Shown: in pieces, positions 49,801-59,800 of the stretch
How the letters are laid out: every line of letters starts with the position of its first letter
Position numbering within the stretch: position 1 is the stretch's first letter
Source: Puccinia triticina
Lineage: Eukaryota; Basidiomycota; Pucciniomycetes; Pucciniales; Pucciniaceae
Assembly (NCBI RefSeq): GCF_026914185.1
Contig: NC_070567.1
Location: 3,746,001-3,810,000 of the forward strand
Direction of reading: 5' to 3'
DNA length: 64,000 nt
Notes under the pieces: generated by a model
Databases searched by the model: none
Seen by the model: only the letters and a program-made list of their open reading frames with translations
What the model was told of the DNA's origin: nothing
Position numbers and translations under genes: made by a program

Positions 49801-50379
49801 ACGGTCCGGTTCTTCCACTGCTGCGGTCATGTAGCTTTTCTCTGATTTCAGGGGTGCGTTTCCATGGATCCTGATACCCAATGGTTCATGTATCAGTAAT
49901 GAGCCCCGAATAGAGACTATGAGGTCAAAGTGAAATAGGAATGGTGTTCCTAGGATGGTGTCGTAAGATCCTATCACCGGACCGATCCAAAATGAAACTG
50001 TGCGGAATTCAATCCGGGTGTCCCGGGTTGTTAGGTCGCCAACAATGTATTCCTTCAATAGTAGGGGTGTGGATAGAGGCGTTTTCATTGCCAGGTGGAC
50101 CCGTGTTGGCGTTGCAAGCGGTAACGAGGGTAGATTTGAGGCGTTTGCGGCCTCCTGAGAAATTAAATTGATTTCTGATCCCGTGTTGATTAGGATTTGG
50201 ATGAGGGTGTCTTTCAACCTCATGGTTAGGATGACGCGGGCTGGGGGTTGAGGCTGATTGCCATGTGTTGAGATACTGGCGTGTGATGGTGCGAGAACGA
50301 GGGGCAAGGGTGAGTGGGCAAGGGGCAAGGGTAAGGTCATCTTGCGATGCTGTCGAAGTCAGGTTCAAGAAAACAAAAG

Positions 50380-50705
50380 TGTAAGCTCATGATTGAGCTT
50401 CACTGATCTGGGCGTCTTGAGGGGTTCTCAGTGGGGCGCAATACAAGGTCTAACCTTGGAGGGAACACTTCTGGAAGCTAACTAGGGATGCATTGCAATC
50501 TAGTCCAGGGGAAGTGTCAGTACTTCCCTGCTGTATTTACAAATAGAGATGAGAAGAGGAAATGCTCACCTAGTCCAGGGGAAGTGTCAGTACTTCCCTG
50601 CTGGACTAGGAGGGCGCGGGCCGACAAGGCCTAAGAACTCGGTCCGAAGTGATTTGGTGACATCCTCGTGATTCCTTTGGTGAGGTCGCGGGGCGTGAGC
50701 TCACA
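50380..50705 (-). repeat. 5' LTR of the outer gypsy element (326 bp)
   Basis: Begins TGTAAGCTCA and ends GAGCTCACA on +, followed by the duplication CTTGT. It keeps the 46-bp block (GGACTAGGAGGGCGCGGGCC region) missing from the other LTR. Confidence 0.88.
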
Positions 50706-50976
50706 CTTGTCCTTGAATGTTTTGAATTAATCTTACTGAATGAATCAAGCCTATCTTCTCATCCAGTCTTGAAAATCTCTTTGGACCCTTTGCTCCTGTC
50801 AAGGCCCACACCGGGCCAAAAGAATCAACAAGTTGATCTGAGAAATTGATTTAAAGCTTGTCTTGGCTTAGATACGACGCGCCCGGGGTTTCCGCTTGAG
50901 GGCGAGACAGTGCACCGACACAGTTGACAGAAAGTGGTCCAACGATACGAAGAACCAGACAAGCTCAAAGCTGAGA

Positions 50977-51460
50977 ATGCCGCCAAAGAAAACGAAGGAG
51001 CTCCAACGAGCCAAGATGGCGCGAGTTTCGCAGAAGAAGAAGGAGCATTCGGTCGCACGAGCTGGCCGCAAGAAAGCAACGCAGCCGAGCAAAGCACCAA
51101 GGGAGGACGTGCAAGTATTGACGACCGCACCAGTGCCGCAGGTTATTGATCCATGGGACCAGGCGCGAAAGATACTCCACGTGAGCTCTACGCCCTCGTG
51201 GCTCCCATTCAGGGAGGAGGAGTTTGCGGAACTGGAGGGGGCCTTGACGGAGTCGATCTCGGAATTGGGCGGATGCTGCTTATACATCTCTGGCGTAGAA
51301 AGTACGCAATGGCCAGCTCAATCCGTTCAAGTTCTTCAAAATCAACGGGATGAAAGTCACCGAACCGAGCCAGACTTTCATCTTATTCTGGGAATTCATC
51401 TCGCAACATCTCCTTGCAGACAATTGCAATTCGCCTAGTGTTGTGTTAAGATGTGCGTAA
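50977..51460 (+). pseudogene. ORC1: ORC1 gene fragment lacking the Walker A loop
   Basis: From ATG 50977 the frame is Lys-rich and then reads DPWDQARKILHVSSTP, LPFREEEFAELEGALTES and GGCCLYISGV, the start of the ORC1 AAA+ domain. The next residues should be the P-loop PGTGKTAT. Instead the frame breaks at 51298 and homology resumes in another frame at 51317 with LNPFKFFKINGMKVTEPSQTF. About 25 residues with the ATP-binding loop are missing, and the match ends at a stop at 51458. ORC1 is the largest subunit of the replication origin complex. This copy could not bind ATP; it is a relic of a duplicated or captured gene. Confidence 0.68.
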
Positions 51461-51733
51461 GAAATGGGCACTACAACTGCTGCAAACCAGCATTGAGTAA
51501 TTCAGCTAAGTGGATTGAGGAGTCTACAAGGAAAGATTGTACAAGCACTGGGTATGGTAATGATAAACTATTATAAGTGATAAATTTTGATAATAACATG
51601 AGAGGAGGATGATAAGATTATACAACAGTCACAAGTTGGGATAACGCTTTGGATATTATGCACAACGGAATAATTGAGTGAAAAAAGGGGCTAGATTGAC
51701 TATCAAGGACTTAAGTGGTGTCTAGATTTACTA

Positions 51734-53452
51734 TCAAGAATTTAAGTGGTGTTGAAATTTTGATACATTGTTGCAAAGCTGAGCAACAATGCCATCACTC
51801 AAGCCCCACTGAGTCATCTTGTCCGCGGTGATGCTCTTTGAAAGGAACATTTTTGGATGAGTGATATCTTTCTCATCAAGCATGGCAAGGACCTGATCTT
51901 GCTTATTTGGACAAATCTTGACAAAATCGACGTATTCGCGAAGCAGTTGTTTGTTGGGTTCAATGACCAAAGCATTAGAATCTGCTGATGGGCTGCGGTG
52001 GCGACAACCATTATCGACATCGGAATCATTTAGCTTTCTTTTTTTACTTGAAGATAGTTTCTCAAATTTGATGTTGCCCGGGGGTGCACAAACGTTCACC
52101 CCCTTGGTTTTTGCAATCTAAAATCAATGGAACCAATATTAGTTTGAGCATTTGAGAATGGGATCATTCAAAGCCACTCACTATGGCTTGAGCCCACTTT
52201 GTTACCACCCCACTGGTCAATGGAATGTAACAAGTGGGATCCTTTGGATCAATGTAGACCGGCATTCGATCCTCGTACTTTTTATTGGGCGGGTGGATAG
52301 CGTAGATTTGGTTCATGACCACATTTCGGGCTTGAAAATTGCCAGGGACAAGATCTCGGACTGGAGGGACGTCATTTGATCCTTGTGACAACCAAGGGTA
52401 GTTACGCTACGCGTAACGCGTAGATAACGGTAACGTAACGAAATGTTTGTCGTTATCTACGTGTTACGCGTAACGGCAGTGCGATTACGTTATTGCAACA
52501 CGTTGAGCCGGTTTTTTTTTATGCTCGTTGCGTTATCCGGGCGCGCGGAGCCCTTGAGAACGGGCAAAAAATGAGGCTAAAAAGCCTTAAATGGTCCGTT
52601 ATCGCGTTATCCGGGGGATAACGCGATAATGGGCCTCATTTTTGAGGCCCGTTACGTTACGCGCGGGGCCTGAAATGACCCCTTTACTAGTAAAGTAACA
52701 GGGGGCCCCGGATAACGGGGGTAGTTATGTTACCAAAATTGCGCGGATAACGCAACGTAATGTAACTACCCTTCGTTGCTTGTGAGCTGCATCCACTCGC
52801 CTCAATCACAGCTTGCTGAGTCAACATGTGATTTTGGAACGCAGCAGGAACCTTACGTTGTTTGGCTTTTGTGGCTGGGTTCTGCATTGCAATCTCCAAA
52901 GCTGCAGAGGTGTGGTCCATGCCAAGGTCCACAACGTACCTCATCCATCTGATGAATTTTTTGTTGTTGTTCAGATTCTGTTTTGCAGATTTTTTGTATT
53001 TGGGGGTGGTCTTCAGACCCATTGATATGTTCCAGTTGATGTCCAATTCAGAAAATCCCGAGGCGACAGGGTTAAGAATCAGCTCTCCAGCCCCATAGTA
53101 GATCTTGTTGCATTCAGCTGCAACAATTGTCCGGAACTCTTGACGGTTCATCAAGCCCGCTGAAATCAAGACATCAAAACACTTCTTGGGTTGGATCATG
53201 TTGTATGCCTCTTTATTACCTGGCTTACAAAAGAAAAGCTTGAACGTCATCTTGCAGTGGATGACCTGCGCCTACATGCAGCAAAAAAAGAGAAAAAAAA
53301 ATCAGCACCCGTTGGAAAGGGTAAAATGCTCAACTCACATTGAGTCGAGCTGGTTCTGGGCCAATCTGACAAATGCGCCAGAGCTCGCTAGCGGAGAAGT
53401 ATCCTGGAGGAGGGGTTTCCCTACCCAAAAGATCAATCCCAAATCTTGACAT
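51734..53452 (-). pseudogene. Unknown rust-type gene disrupted by a 390-bp MITE
   Basis: Minus-strand exons 53452-53339 (MSRFGIDLLGRETPPPGY), 53271-52182 (split by the MITE at 52389-52778) and 52117-51734, with GT-AG introns of 67 and 64 bp. Removing the MITE and one TCACAAG copy joins SGCSSQ|GSNDVPPVRDL in one open frame, so the gene was intact before the hit. The C-terminal part (LREYVDFVKICPNKQDQVLAMLDEKDITHPKMF) resembles a SAM-like helical bundle; the rest, with YIDPKDPTCYIPL and WAQAIV, is not assigned. Such proteins can belong to multicopy families; function unknown. Predicted length about 350 residues before disruption. Confidence 0.65.
52389..52778. mobile_element. MITE (390 bp) with CAACSAAGGGTAGTTAC ends, 7-bp target duplication
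   Basis: Inverted ends 52389-52405 and 52762-52778 agree at 16 of 17 positions; CTTGTGA flanks both sides (52382-52388, 52779-52785). The interior is full of GTTACGC/GCGTAAC and CGTTATCC/GGATAACG palindromes. Ends begin CA and finish TG, as for the element at 31065-31403, which also has a 7-bp duplication. A diverged relative lies at 11332-11659. Confidence 0.88.
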
Positions 53453-53873
53453 TTGACGGTGGTGGGGGAAGAAATGCTGCTGTGGTGGGGCCCGGGTGCA
53501 CTGGACTACTTGCTGCTGTGGCCAACATGATCATCAATGACAACATCATGGCCTTTGAGGAGTAAAAATATGAGTAAAAAGATACCTGAACAGCCTTGAA
53601 CCTTGGGCGAAAATCCAGGAAAATCCTGCAGATCCGTCCAAGGATTGTTCAAAAAACAATATTATGGTGCTGAAGATGGCTGGATAAGTTGATTCTGGGT
53701 TCACGGTTGGAGAGACTAGCACTTTAGGTTGCCTACAAAAAGAATTTGGAGGCTTTATGTTGAATTTTGTATTTTTTATTGAATCAACCGGTGATTATAT
53801 CACCTATATTTATATCAGTGCCAAACGGGGCCTTAGATAACATGGTGATTTGCATCCTGGGTACACCACGGGG
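53453..53873. other. Intergenic with a Tourist-like MITE fragment (53655-53831)
   Basis: 53655-53831 matches the right half of the element at 30946-31638 (ATTATGGTGCTGAAGAT, GGTTGCCTACAAAAAG, TTATATCACCTATATTTATAT, ending CAAACGGGGCC before TTA). Upstream 200 bp hold the likely promoter of the disrupted minus-strand gene. Confidence 0.6.
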
Positions 53874-54190
53874 TGCGTTTTGATAATCGGGCCGCGTCCC
53901 GCGGACGCTTTGACCTGAGGTGTCCACACTGGGCATCCATTGGATGCCTGATGCACTGAGCATCACCTGGACGCTTCGGAAAGTGTCCAACTGATGCTCG
54001 GCCCTCAAAAATGTCAACTGGACATCAAAAAATGCCGCAAAGCAGACACTCTCAAGCAAGAGGGTCCGCTGGCCATCTTGAGGGTAGAAGAAAACAAGCA
54101 TCCATTGGATGATCTGGCAGAAGTTTCCAATGGACACCAAGAGCTGCTGTTGGTCACAGTCTTCTTGGTGATGTTCCCCGCCAAATTGGG
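53874..54190. mobile_element. Fragment related to the left part of the 15791-17728 element
   Basis: It begins TACACCACGGGG like the left end at 15789 and keeps the order of landmarks: CCCGCGGACG, GAGCATCACY-GGACGCTTC, CATCAAAAA-TGCCG, CACTCTCAA, TCCAATGGAC. No right end was found. Confidence 0.6.
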
Positions 54191-54436
54191 TTAGGCAAAG
54201 TGACCTGCATGCACGTGCGGGTATACTTTGAAACCCCATAATGTGTATGCAATAAGGGGGAATGAAATACAGGTATATTGGATTTGTTGCACTGCTGATT
54301 GAGATTGATTGTCACCCCTGTAGACTGGAAACGACCTACTCAATAGCTTGCTTACATCATTTATACAGGCTATTGGAGGTCTCCAGAGCTGCCCCTTGCT
54401 GCCCCTCGCCCGCCCGCTCGCATCCCCTCTGCCATG

Positions 54437-54490
54437 ACTATGTAACAGTTATTGTCCAATAACGTTAGTGTAGTGCAGTGGCCCATTGCT
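54437..54490. repeat. Terminal fragment of the 31065-31403 MITE family
   Basis: AACAGTTATTGTCCAATAA...TTAGTGTAGTGCAGTGG-CCATTGCTG matches the right end of that element almost completely. Confidence 0.65.
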
Positions 54491-54679
54491 GGTTTCACCA
54501 TAAAAATCTCCTCCCCCTATTTTTCTTGACCTGTCTACGCGGAATAAGAGCGCAATTAACCGCCACAAACCTGGCGTATACAGCTTGGGAAGAACACTTA
54601 TTGCCACTACAGCTAGCGCGCTGGCCGCTGCACCGGCGCCAAATCAGTGTGCTAGAAATAAAAATAAAAATCCCTATTA

Positions 54680-54888
54680 TGGGGGTTCACAATTGAAATT
54701 TTCCAAAACTTTGGAGCTAAATTCAAGGCCTTTATGAACCAAATTTTAAAATTTTAATAATAGAATTCACACCAGCATGTGATACTTCAATCAGTTCAAA
54801 TTATCAGTTTTTTAAGAAAAATGTTCATAAACACCTTAAAATGTGTCCTGACTCCTAAAGGTTTGTGAATTTCAATTGTGAACCCTCC
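54680..54888. mobile_element. GGGGTTCACAATTG MITE family, copy A (209 bp), TA target
   Basis: Inverted ends of about 38 bp (GGGGGTTCACAATTGAAA at the left, TTTCAATTGTGAACCCTCC at the right) lie between TA dinucleotides at 54678-54679 and 54889-54890. Interior AT-rich. Confidence 0.78.
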
Positions 54889-55392
54889 TATTGTACCAAA
54901 AAGCGGAGCCAACAGAATATCAGGCCAGCCATTATTTATTCAAGCTGCAGAGAAGCCAGAGAGGCACAGCACACCCAACTGTGCTTTTGGTGATGGTTTC
55001 CATGGAAAGGGTTAGAAGCATGTGCAAATTAGTTGTTAAACTAATTTAAGCAGATCAGTAGTAGGACCTGAATGGAAAGTTTTTTTATCCACAACAGAAG
55101 CAAGAAATCAGAATACTTTCAATCATTTTCTCCTGCTATCACTATCCTACATACAAATGCACCACAAAATCCCAATGCTTAAAATCCAATCAAGGTGTGC
55201 ATACATACAGAGCTTCAATCCAATTCTGGTATAATTTCACAAATAACCTGTATATCCTTAGTTTCTTTCCAAGCAGTATGTTTTTGTGGTGAATGGTGGA
55301 GTTGGGATTTGCAATAGCTTGAAATGAATGAATCCTGGACCTACCCATTCTCTGGCAATGTCACAGTAAGATTTACATGAAATTCTTCAATA

Positions 55393-55591
55393 GGGGGGTT
55401 CACAATTGAATTTTATAAAACTTTGGAGGTCAATTTAAGGCCTTTATGAACATAATTTTAAAATTTTGGCAAGATTTCCAGAAAAAGGTGTGACTGCTCA
55501 ATCAGTGCAATTTATCAACTTTCTAAAAATATGTTCATAAACGGGTTAAAATGGGTCCTAAAGTTTTACAAATTTTAATTTTGAAACCCCC
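55393..55591. mobile_element. GGGGTTCACAATTG MITE family, copy B (199 bp)
   Basis: Same layout and orientation as copy A, with TA before the left end; the right flank is AA, so one side of the duplication is mutated. Confidence 0.75.
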
Positions 55592-55662
55592 AATTTAATT
55601 AGCCACATTGAAGAATTTTGTGTATTACATGTTAAACTCAAGACATATCCCTCCCCTGCTTG

Positions 55663-56130
55663 CAGGGTGCATACAATGCCAAGGTCCTTGTGTGAGAAGT
55701 ACCAGCCAAATGGCTTGACAGAACATACAATCCCTCAGATGACTAGCACAAAAATCAAACAGAAAGCTGGCTGCTGAGGGCACCATTGGAATCCTCAGGA
55801 TTTCCTACATGTTCTACACTTTTGAAATTTTAAAAAAGAAGCCACCAATCTGTTTGAACTTCAGAAGCCACTTGTAAAGTTAGCCATAGGCCAATCATCT
55901 CTTACAGGAATTACAGATTGGTTGTGGAGGCAGAACACTATCACACCCCTTCCACACCCCTCAGAGCCCCTTAGACACCAAAAAATGGCTCCCTTGAAAC
56001 ACACATAGAAACCATAGTAAAACTACTATCAACATTTTTTTTTCTTAAATGATAGGAAAGAAGGTAGGCTCTACTTCACTCATATTTAATTTTTGTTCAG
56101 ATGCCAAGTTGTAGGACAGGATGTTGAGGT
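55663..56130. repeat. Dispersed repeat, copy 2 of 2
   Basis: Partner of 10835-11280 in the same orientation. Nothing in it suggests a gene. Confidence 0.7.
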
Positions 56131-56831
56131 AACAAAATGGTGTACAAATTCCGTCCTTGTCAGGTCACAAATACAATTTACACTTAAGCCTCACCTTCGG
56201 AGACGCTTCGCGCCTCATCGGAGAGGATTATGTAGTCAATCTTGATGACATATGGGGTGTGACTTGGGGAATCTGTTGACCTTCAAACAAGAAGAAAAGT
56301 TGTGGTACATACATATTAGGGAGAGAACCTCCAAGGCATGTCACAAATCTGCACACGTGTTGTCGGTGACAGCTTGGCGATTGAATGTGTGATTTGGTCC
56401 GCCGGGTTTCCCACGGTGGTCTTCCCGGGTGATCTGGGATGGGATGAGGACTGTTTGGTACTGTTGACCATCCCAGCTGCTCAATACGAACGACCAATCC
56501 AACGACCACCAACCGCAAAAGCCATCAAAGCATCCAAGCGAAGGACGGAGCGAAAGGTGTGAAACTAACTTTGACGAGAGGATTGCTTCAGCCGAACGTG
56601 GCATCGACAGAAAGAGGCACACATACTAACCATAGTGTCTCTTGACCGTCTTGATCTGACCATCTTACAGGCGTTTTGTATCTTAGCTTCTGAGATTGAC
56701 TTATAAACGCAGGAAAGAAGTGGCTGAGATCCGGCCGAGAGGATAGATCAAAAGTGTGCCCTCTTTTTTCACCCATCTGCCTCGACTCAACAGCTGTGCT
56801 GACGGAACTCTTTGCTTGTCTCCATTCAGCC
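56131..56831. other. Upstream region of SEC16
   Basis: Likely promoter and 5' UTR; a short CT-rich, CAGC-containing leader precedes the chosen ATG. Open frames in the region are short and on both strands, and none has a recognisable product. Confidence 0.4.
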
Positions 56832-59800
56832 ATGTCCAAGTCTGATGCGGATATCAAACCCCAGGATATCGAACTACCGCTGTCGTCTCCTGAATCTGCC
56901 AAGCTCACTCGTTCTCGTGCCAATCGACCTCCGAGTATCGGTGATGCCAGTCAGCTGTTCGGCGGCGGCAGTGGCTCAGACGATTTCTTTGGCCCACCTT
57001 CCACGTTCAGTAATGACCTGGCCCAGCAAGGTTCCCTATTCGATCCCGTCCCAGAAGAAAATGGAAATACTTCCTCCTTCGATCATGACCCGTTTGCTTG
57101 GCCAACAACCGATCAGCCAACTATTCACTCGAGCACTCAGCACCCGTCCCCTGTTCCCAACAACTCATCCCAAATATCAGATCCTAACCTCTCAGCTTCC
57201 TACGATCCCTCCAGCGGGTTCTCCTCAGACTATTTCAATCCTTATCAACCAGCCCCAGAATCTACAACCTATCATCAAGATCATCAGCCCTCGAACCAAC
57301 AGAACATCTACTCGTCACCTAACCTAAGTTTTGATCCGCAAGGCTTCAATGATCCTGCATCGTTTGGTTCTCCAGCTTCCCCCTACCCTCAGTCTGTCCA
57401 CCACTCTTCAACCGGCCTCGGTATATCGCACTCATCCCCTCAAGCTCCCTACGGCCATCAACAACAGCCAGATGTGGATGCCTACAACCCATATGCTCCG
57501 GCTGAGACTCACCCAGTAACTCAAAACCGATACTCCGCATATGCTCCTCACCAAACTCCAGTCTTTGATCCCCCCAACCCGCACCTGGCCGATGTAATCC
57601 CTCGTTCAGCTTCTGTCAATGCACTCTCCCATTCAGATGCAGCTCAGCAAGCTTCTGCTTACCCCAACTTCCAGCGTCCCAAACTGGTCCAATCTGCAAC
57701 TCATCACTCCAGCTCACCCCTAAACCGACCCAAAGTCTACGATGCTTACGATCCGCCAGCCATACGCAAAAAGAAAACTTACGCTTTCAACACAACCGCC
57801 AGTTTGCCTTCTACTCCCGCCTTAGGCGGCGATGGTTTCCAATCTCAAATCCCTCTATCTGGTTTCAACTCCTCCCCTCAAAATTATCCCACTTCCTTCA
57901 CCCCGCCGCCGCCGCCGCCACCACCACCCAAGCAACGGTGTACTTCAACCCCTGCCCACACTCACGGCCCTATTCAAATGTCCCACATGGGCTCCAAAGA
58001 TTTCTACGCTCAGCCACCTCATATCCTTAACCCTCAGAGGCAATTTGTCTCTTCTGTCTACTCGAACCACCAACAAGCCTCTTCCCCACTGAGCAAGCAA
58101 CCCACTTTCTTTGAGTCAGATCCGTACCAGTCGCACGACTACGCCCCTCCAAGTCACGAAATCATTTCGAATCCCAGCGCAGATGGTCAATTTCAAGACT
58201 TTTCCCGTCCGTCGCAAGAGTACCAGTATGGGCAGCCGTCTCAACCACCCGCTCAATCCACAAGCACGCCGTATATGCCAACTTCTCAGGTAGAAGATCC
58301 GTATGCTCCCACGCCATCATCACACCCAGACCAGAACCGTAGAAACAGCATTCCGCTGGTTTCGCCACCCGTCACAGTTGATCCATCGCATCCTTACGCC
58401 GTTGGGCAGGGGCCACCTTCGCATTTTGGCCAGTTTGTCCCCCCAGCTGGAGCTGATCAAGCTCCTCCGCCTCCTCCCCCTGCTCCTCAAGACCACTCTT
58501 ACGCTAGCGTCGTAAGTGGGATTCACATTGGCAAGCAGAAAGTTGGCAGCCCTCTCAAGATGTCAATTGTGGCCGATGTCGACGAAAATGTTGATGAGCA
58601 GCATCAACAAACTTTTTCGAGCTACCAGGGTGGCGATTACTCCGCTCAAGTTCAACCCCAAGATCCAGTTGATGCGCTCAGTTCAGCCACTCAGAGGCTA
58701 TCCATAAACTCACAAACTGCGGGCTCTGATTCCTTGAATCCATCAGCCATTCGGTTTGACGAGGATCCTGTCCCACAGACTCCGCCAATCAGTCTGGATC
58801 CTACTGCTAATGCACAGCTAGCAAGCTCTTTCAATACACCTGAAAAACTGATGTCAGTTCCGGATGTTCAAATCCAACCCGCGACTCCTCAAATCTCTGC
58901 ACCTGGGAATTCTATCGCGAGACAGAGTCGTCAGTTTGATGAAGCGCCAGCCGATATGACCGCAACTACGCACAACCAGCCGATCAGCGGTTCCAAGAGT
59001 ATGGAAGCCATCCCACTTGATAGCTTTGATTACGGAGCTCCCAATGACTCCAACAGTCAATATACCGACTTCCAGTACGGCAATGAGTATAGCCACGAAC
59101 CTGCCCAAAATAATCCGCAAGGGATCCATCAGCTCGACTATTCTCAAAGCGCCAACTCGAATCGAACCTCGGAGGGTAGTCCGACATCATACAATCCTTA
59201 CAGTGCTCCAGTGGATGTCCACAATCCTGCTTCGCCCTCAACCCTTAATGGCTATCCCAGCAGTCAGCCCGCTGACTTCGCCCATTCCGACCCGTACAAT
59301 CAATCATCTGATTACAATCTGATGGGTGAAGGCTCGGTCTATGGAAGCACCAATCAGCAGTCTCAGTCTATTTATGGCCTTCAGCCAGAGGGCTTCACCC
59401 CCGACCATAGTACGACTTCTCGAGACACTGCACCTACCGACTGGCCGCTTGAATCCGCTGCTGAAGACCAAGTCAAGGGTCCAAGTGTTTATAATCCATA
59501 CCACCCGATGGGCCAAAGCCATCCCGATCATATGAGTCGCCAGATGGATGATCCCATGTCGGAGCGACTGACAGCCCGAGTACCTGTGGCGAGCTTCGGC
59601 TTCGGAGGAAAGCTGATCACCGTCTTTCCGGCCAATGTGGGAGGAAGAGGGCCGATGAATGGAGGACAGGCGACTGGATACGAAGACCCGTACGGTTCAG
59701 GGGGCATGTTTCCAACAACAGGCGCCGCAGACTCGGGGACCACAGTTCGAGTACAAAAACTCTCAGAAGTGATCCCGTCTAGCGATCTTCAATCCTTCCC

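Larger units (their letters stand above)
38118..50340 (-). pseudogene. Gag-less gypsy pol: protease, RT, RNase H, integrase, split by two insertions and three TGA stops
   Basis: Minus-strand parts: protease 50340-49801 (ILINTGSEINLIS, with Asn where the catalytic Asp of DTG should be), RT and RNase H 41781-40150 (VVMPMGWTNAPATH, IVYLDDIVVFS, LFTDASGSGLGAALF), and integrase 39371 to about 38118 (HH-CC region HLGYQKTLEK...CKVCQRT, then core and FEGPYQII). Removing the 8-kb element and one CCGT joins EPDR|ESSERR in frame; removing the MITE and one duplication joins DDCV|DVDGLLFLEGR in frame. In-frame TGA codons at 38980, near 38770 and at 38314 stop the integrase. Inactive. Confidence 0.85.
37838..50705 (-). 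mobile_element. Outer Ty3/gypsy LTR retrotransposon, decayed, target duplication CTTGT
   Basis: Two LTRs in the same orientation (37838-38117 and 50380-50705) flank minus-strand pol. CTTGT precedes the left LTR (37833-37837) and follows the right LTR (50706-50710), a perfect 5-bp duplication, so the whole 12.9 kb is one insertion. An 8.0-kb retrotransposon and a 772-bp MITE lie inside it. Only about 40 bp separate the 5' LTR from the protease frame, so gag is missing, and no primer-binding site is obvious. Confidence 0.88.

Noticed and set aside
51298..51316. A very short intron explaining the gap in the ORC1 fragment
   Set aside because: The only GT-AG span is about 22 bp, too short to splice, and it would not supply the missing P-loop.
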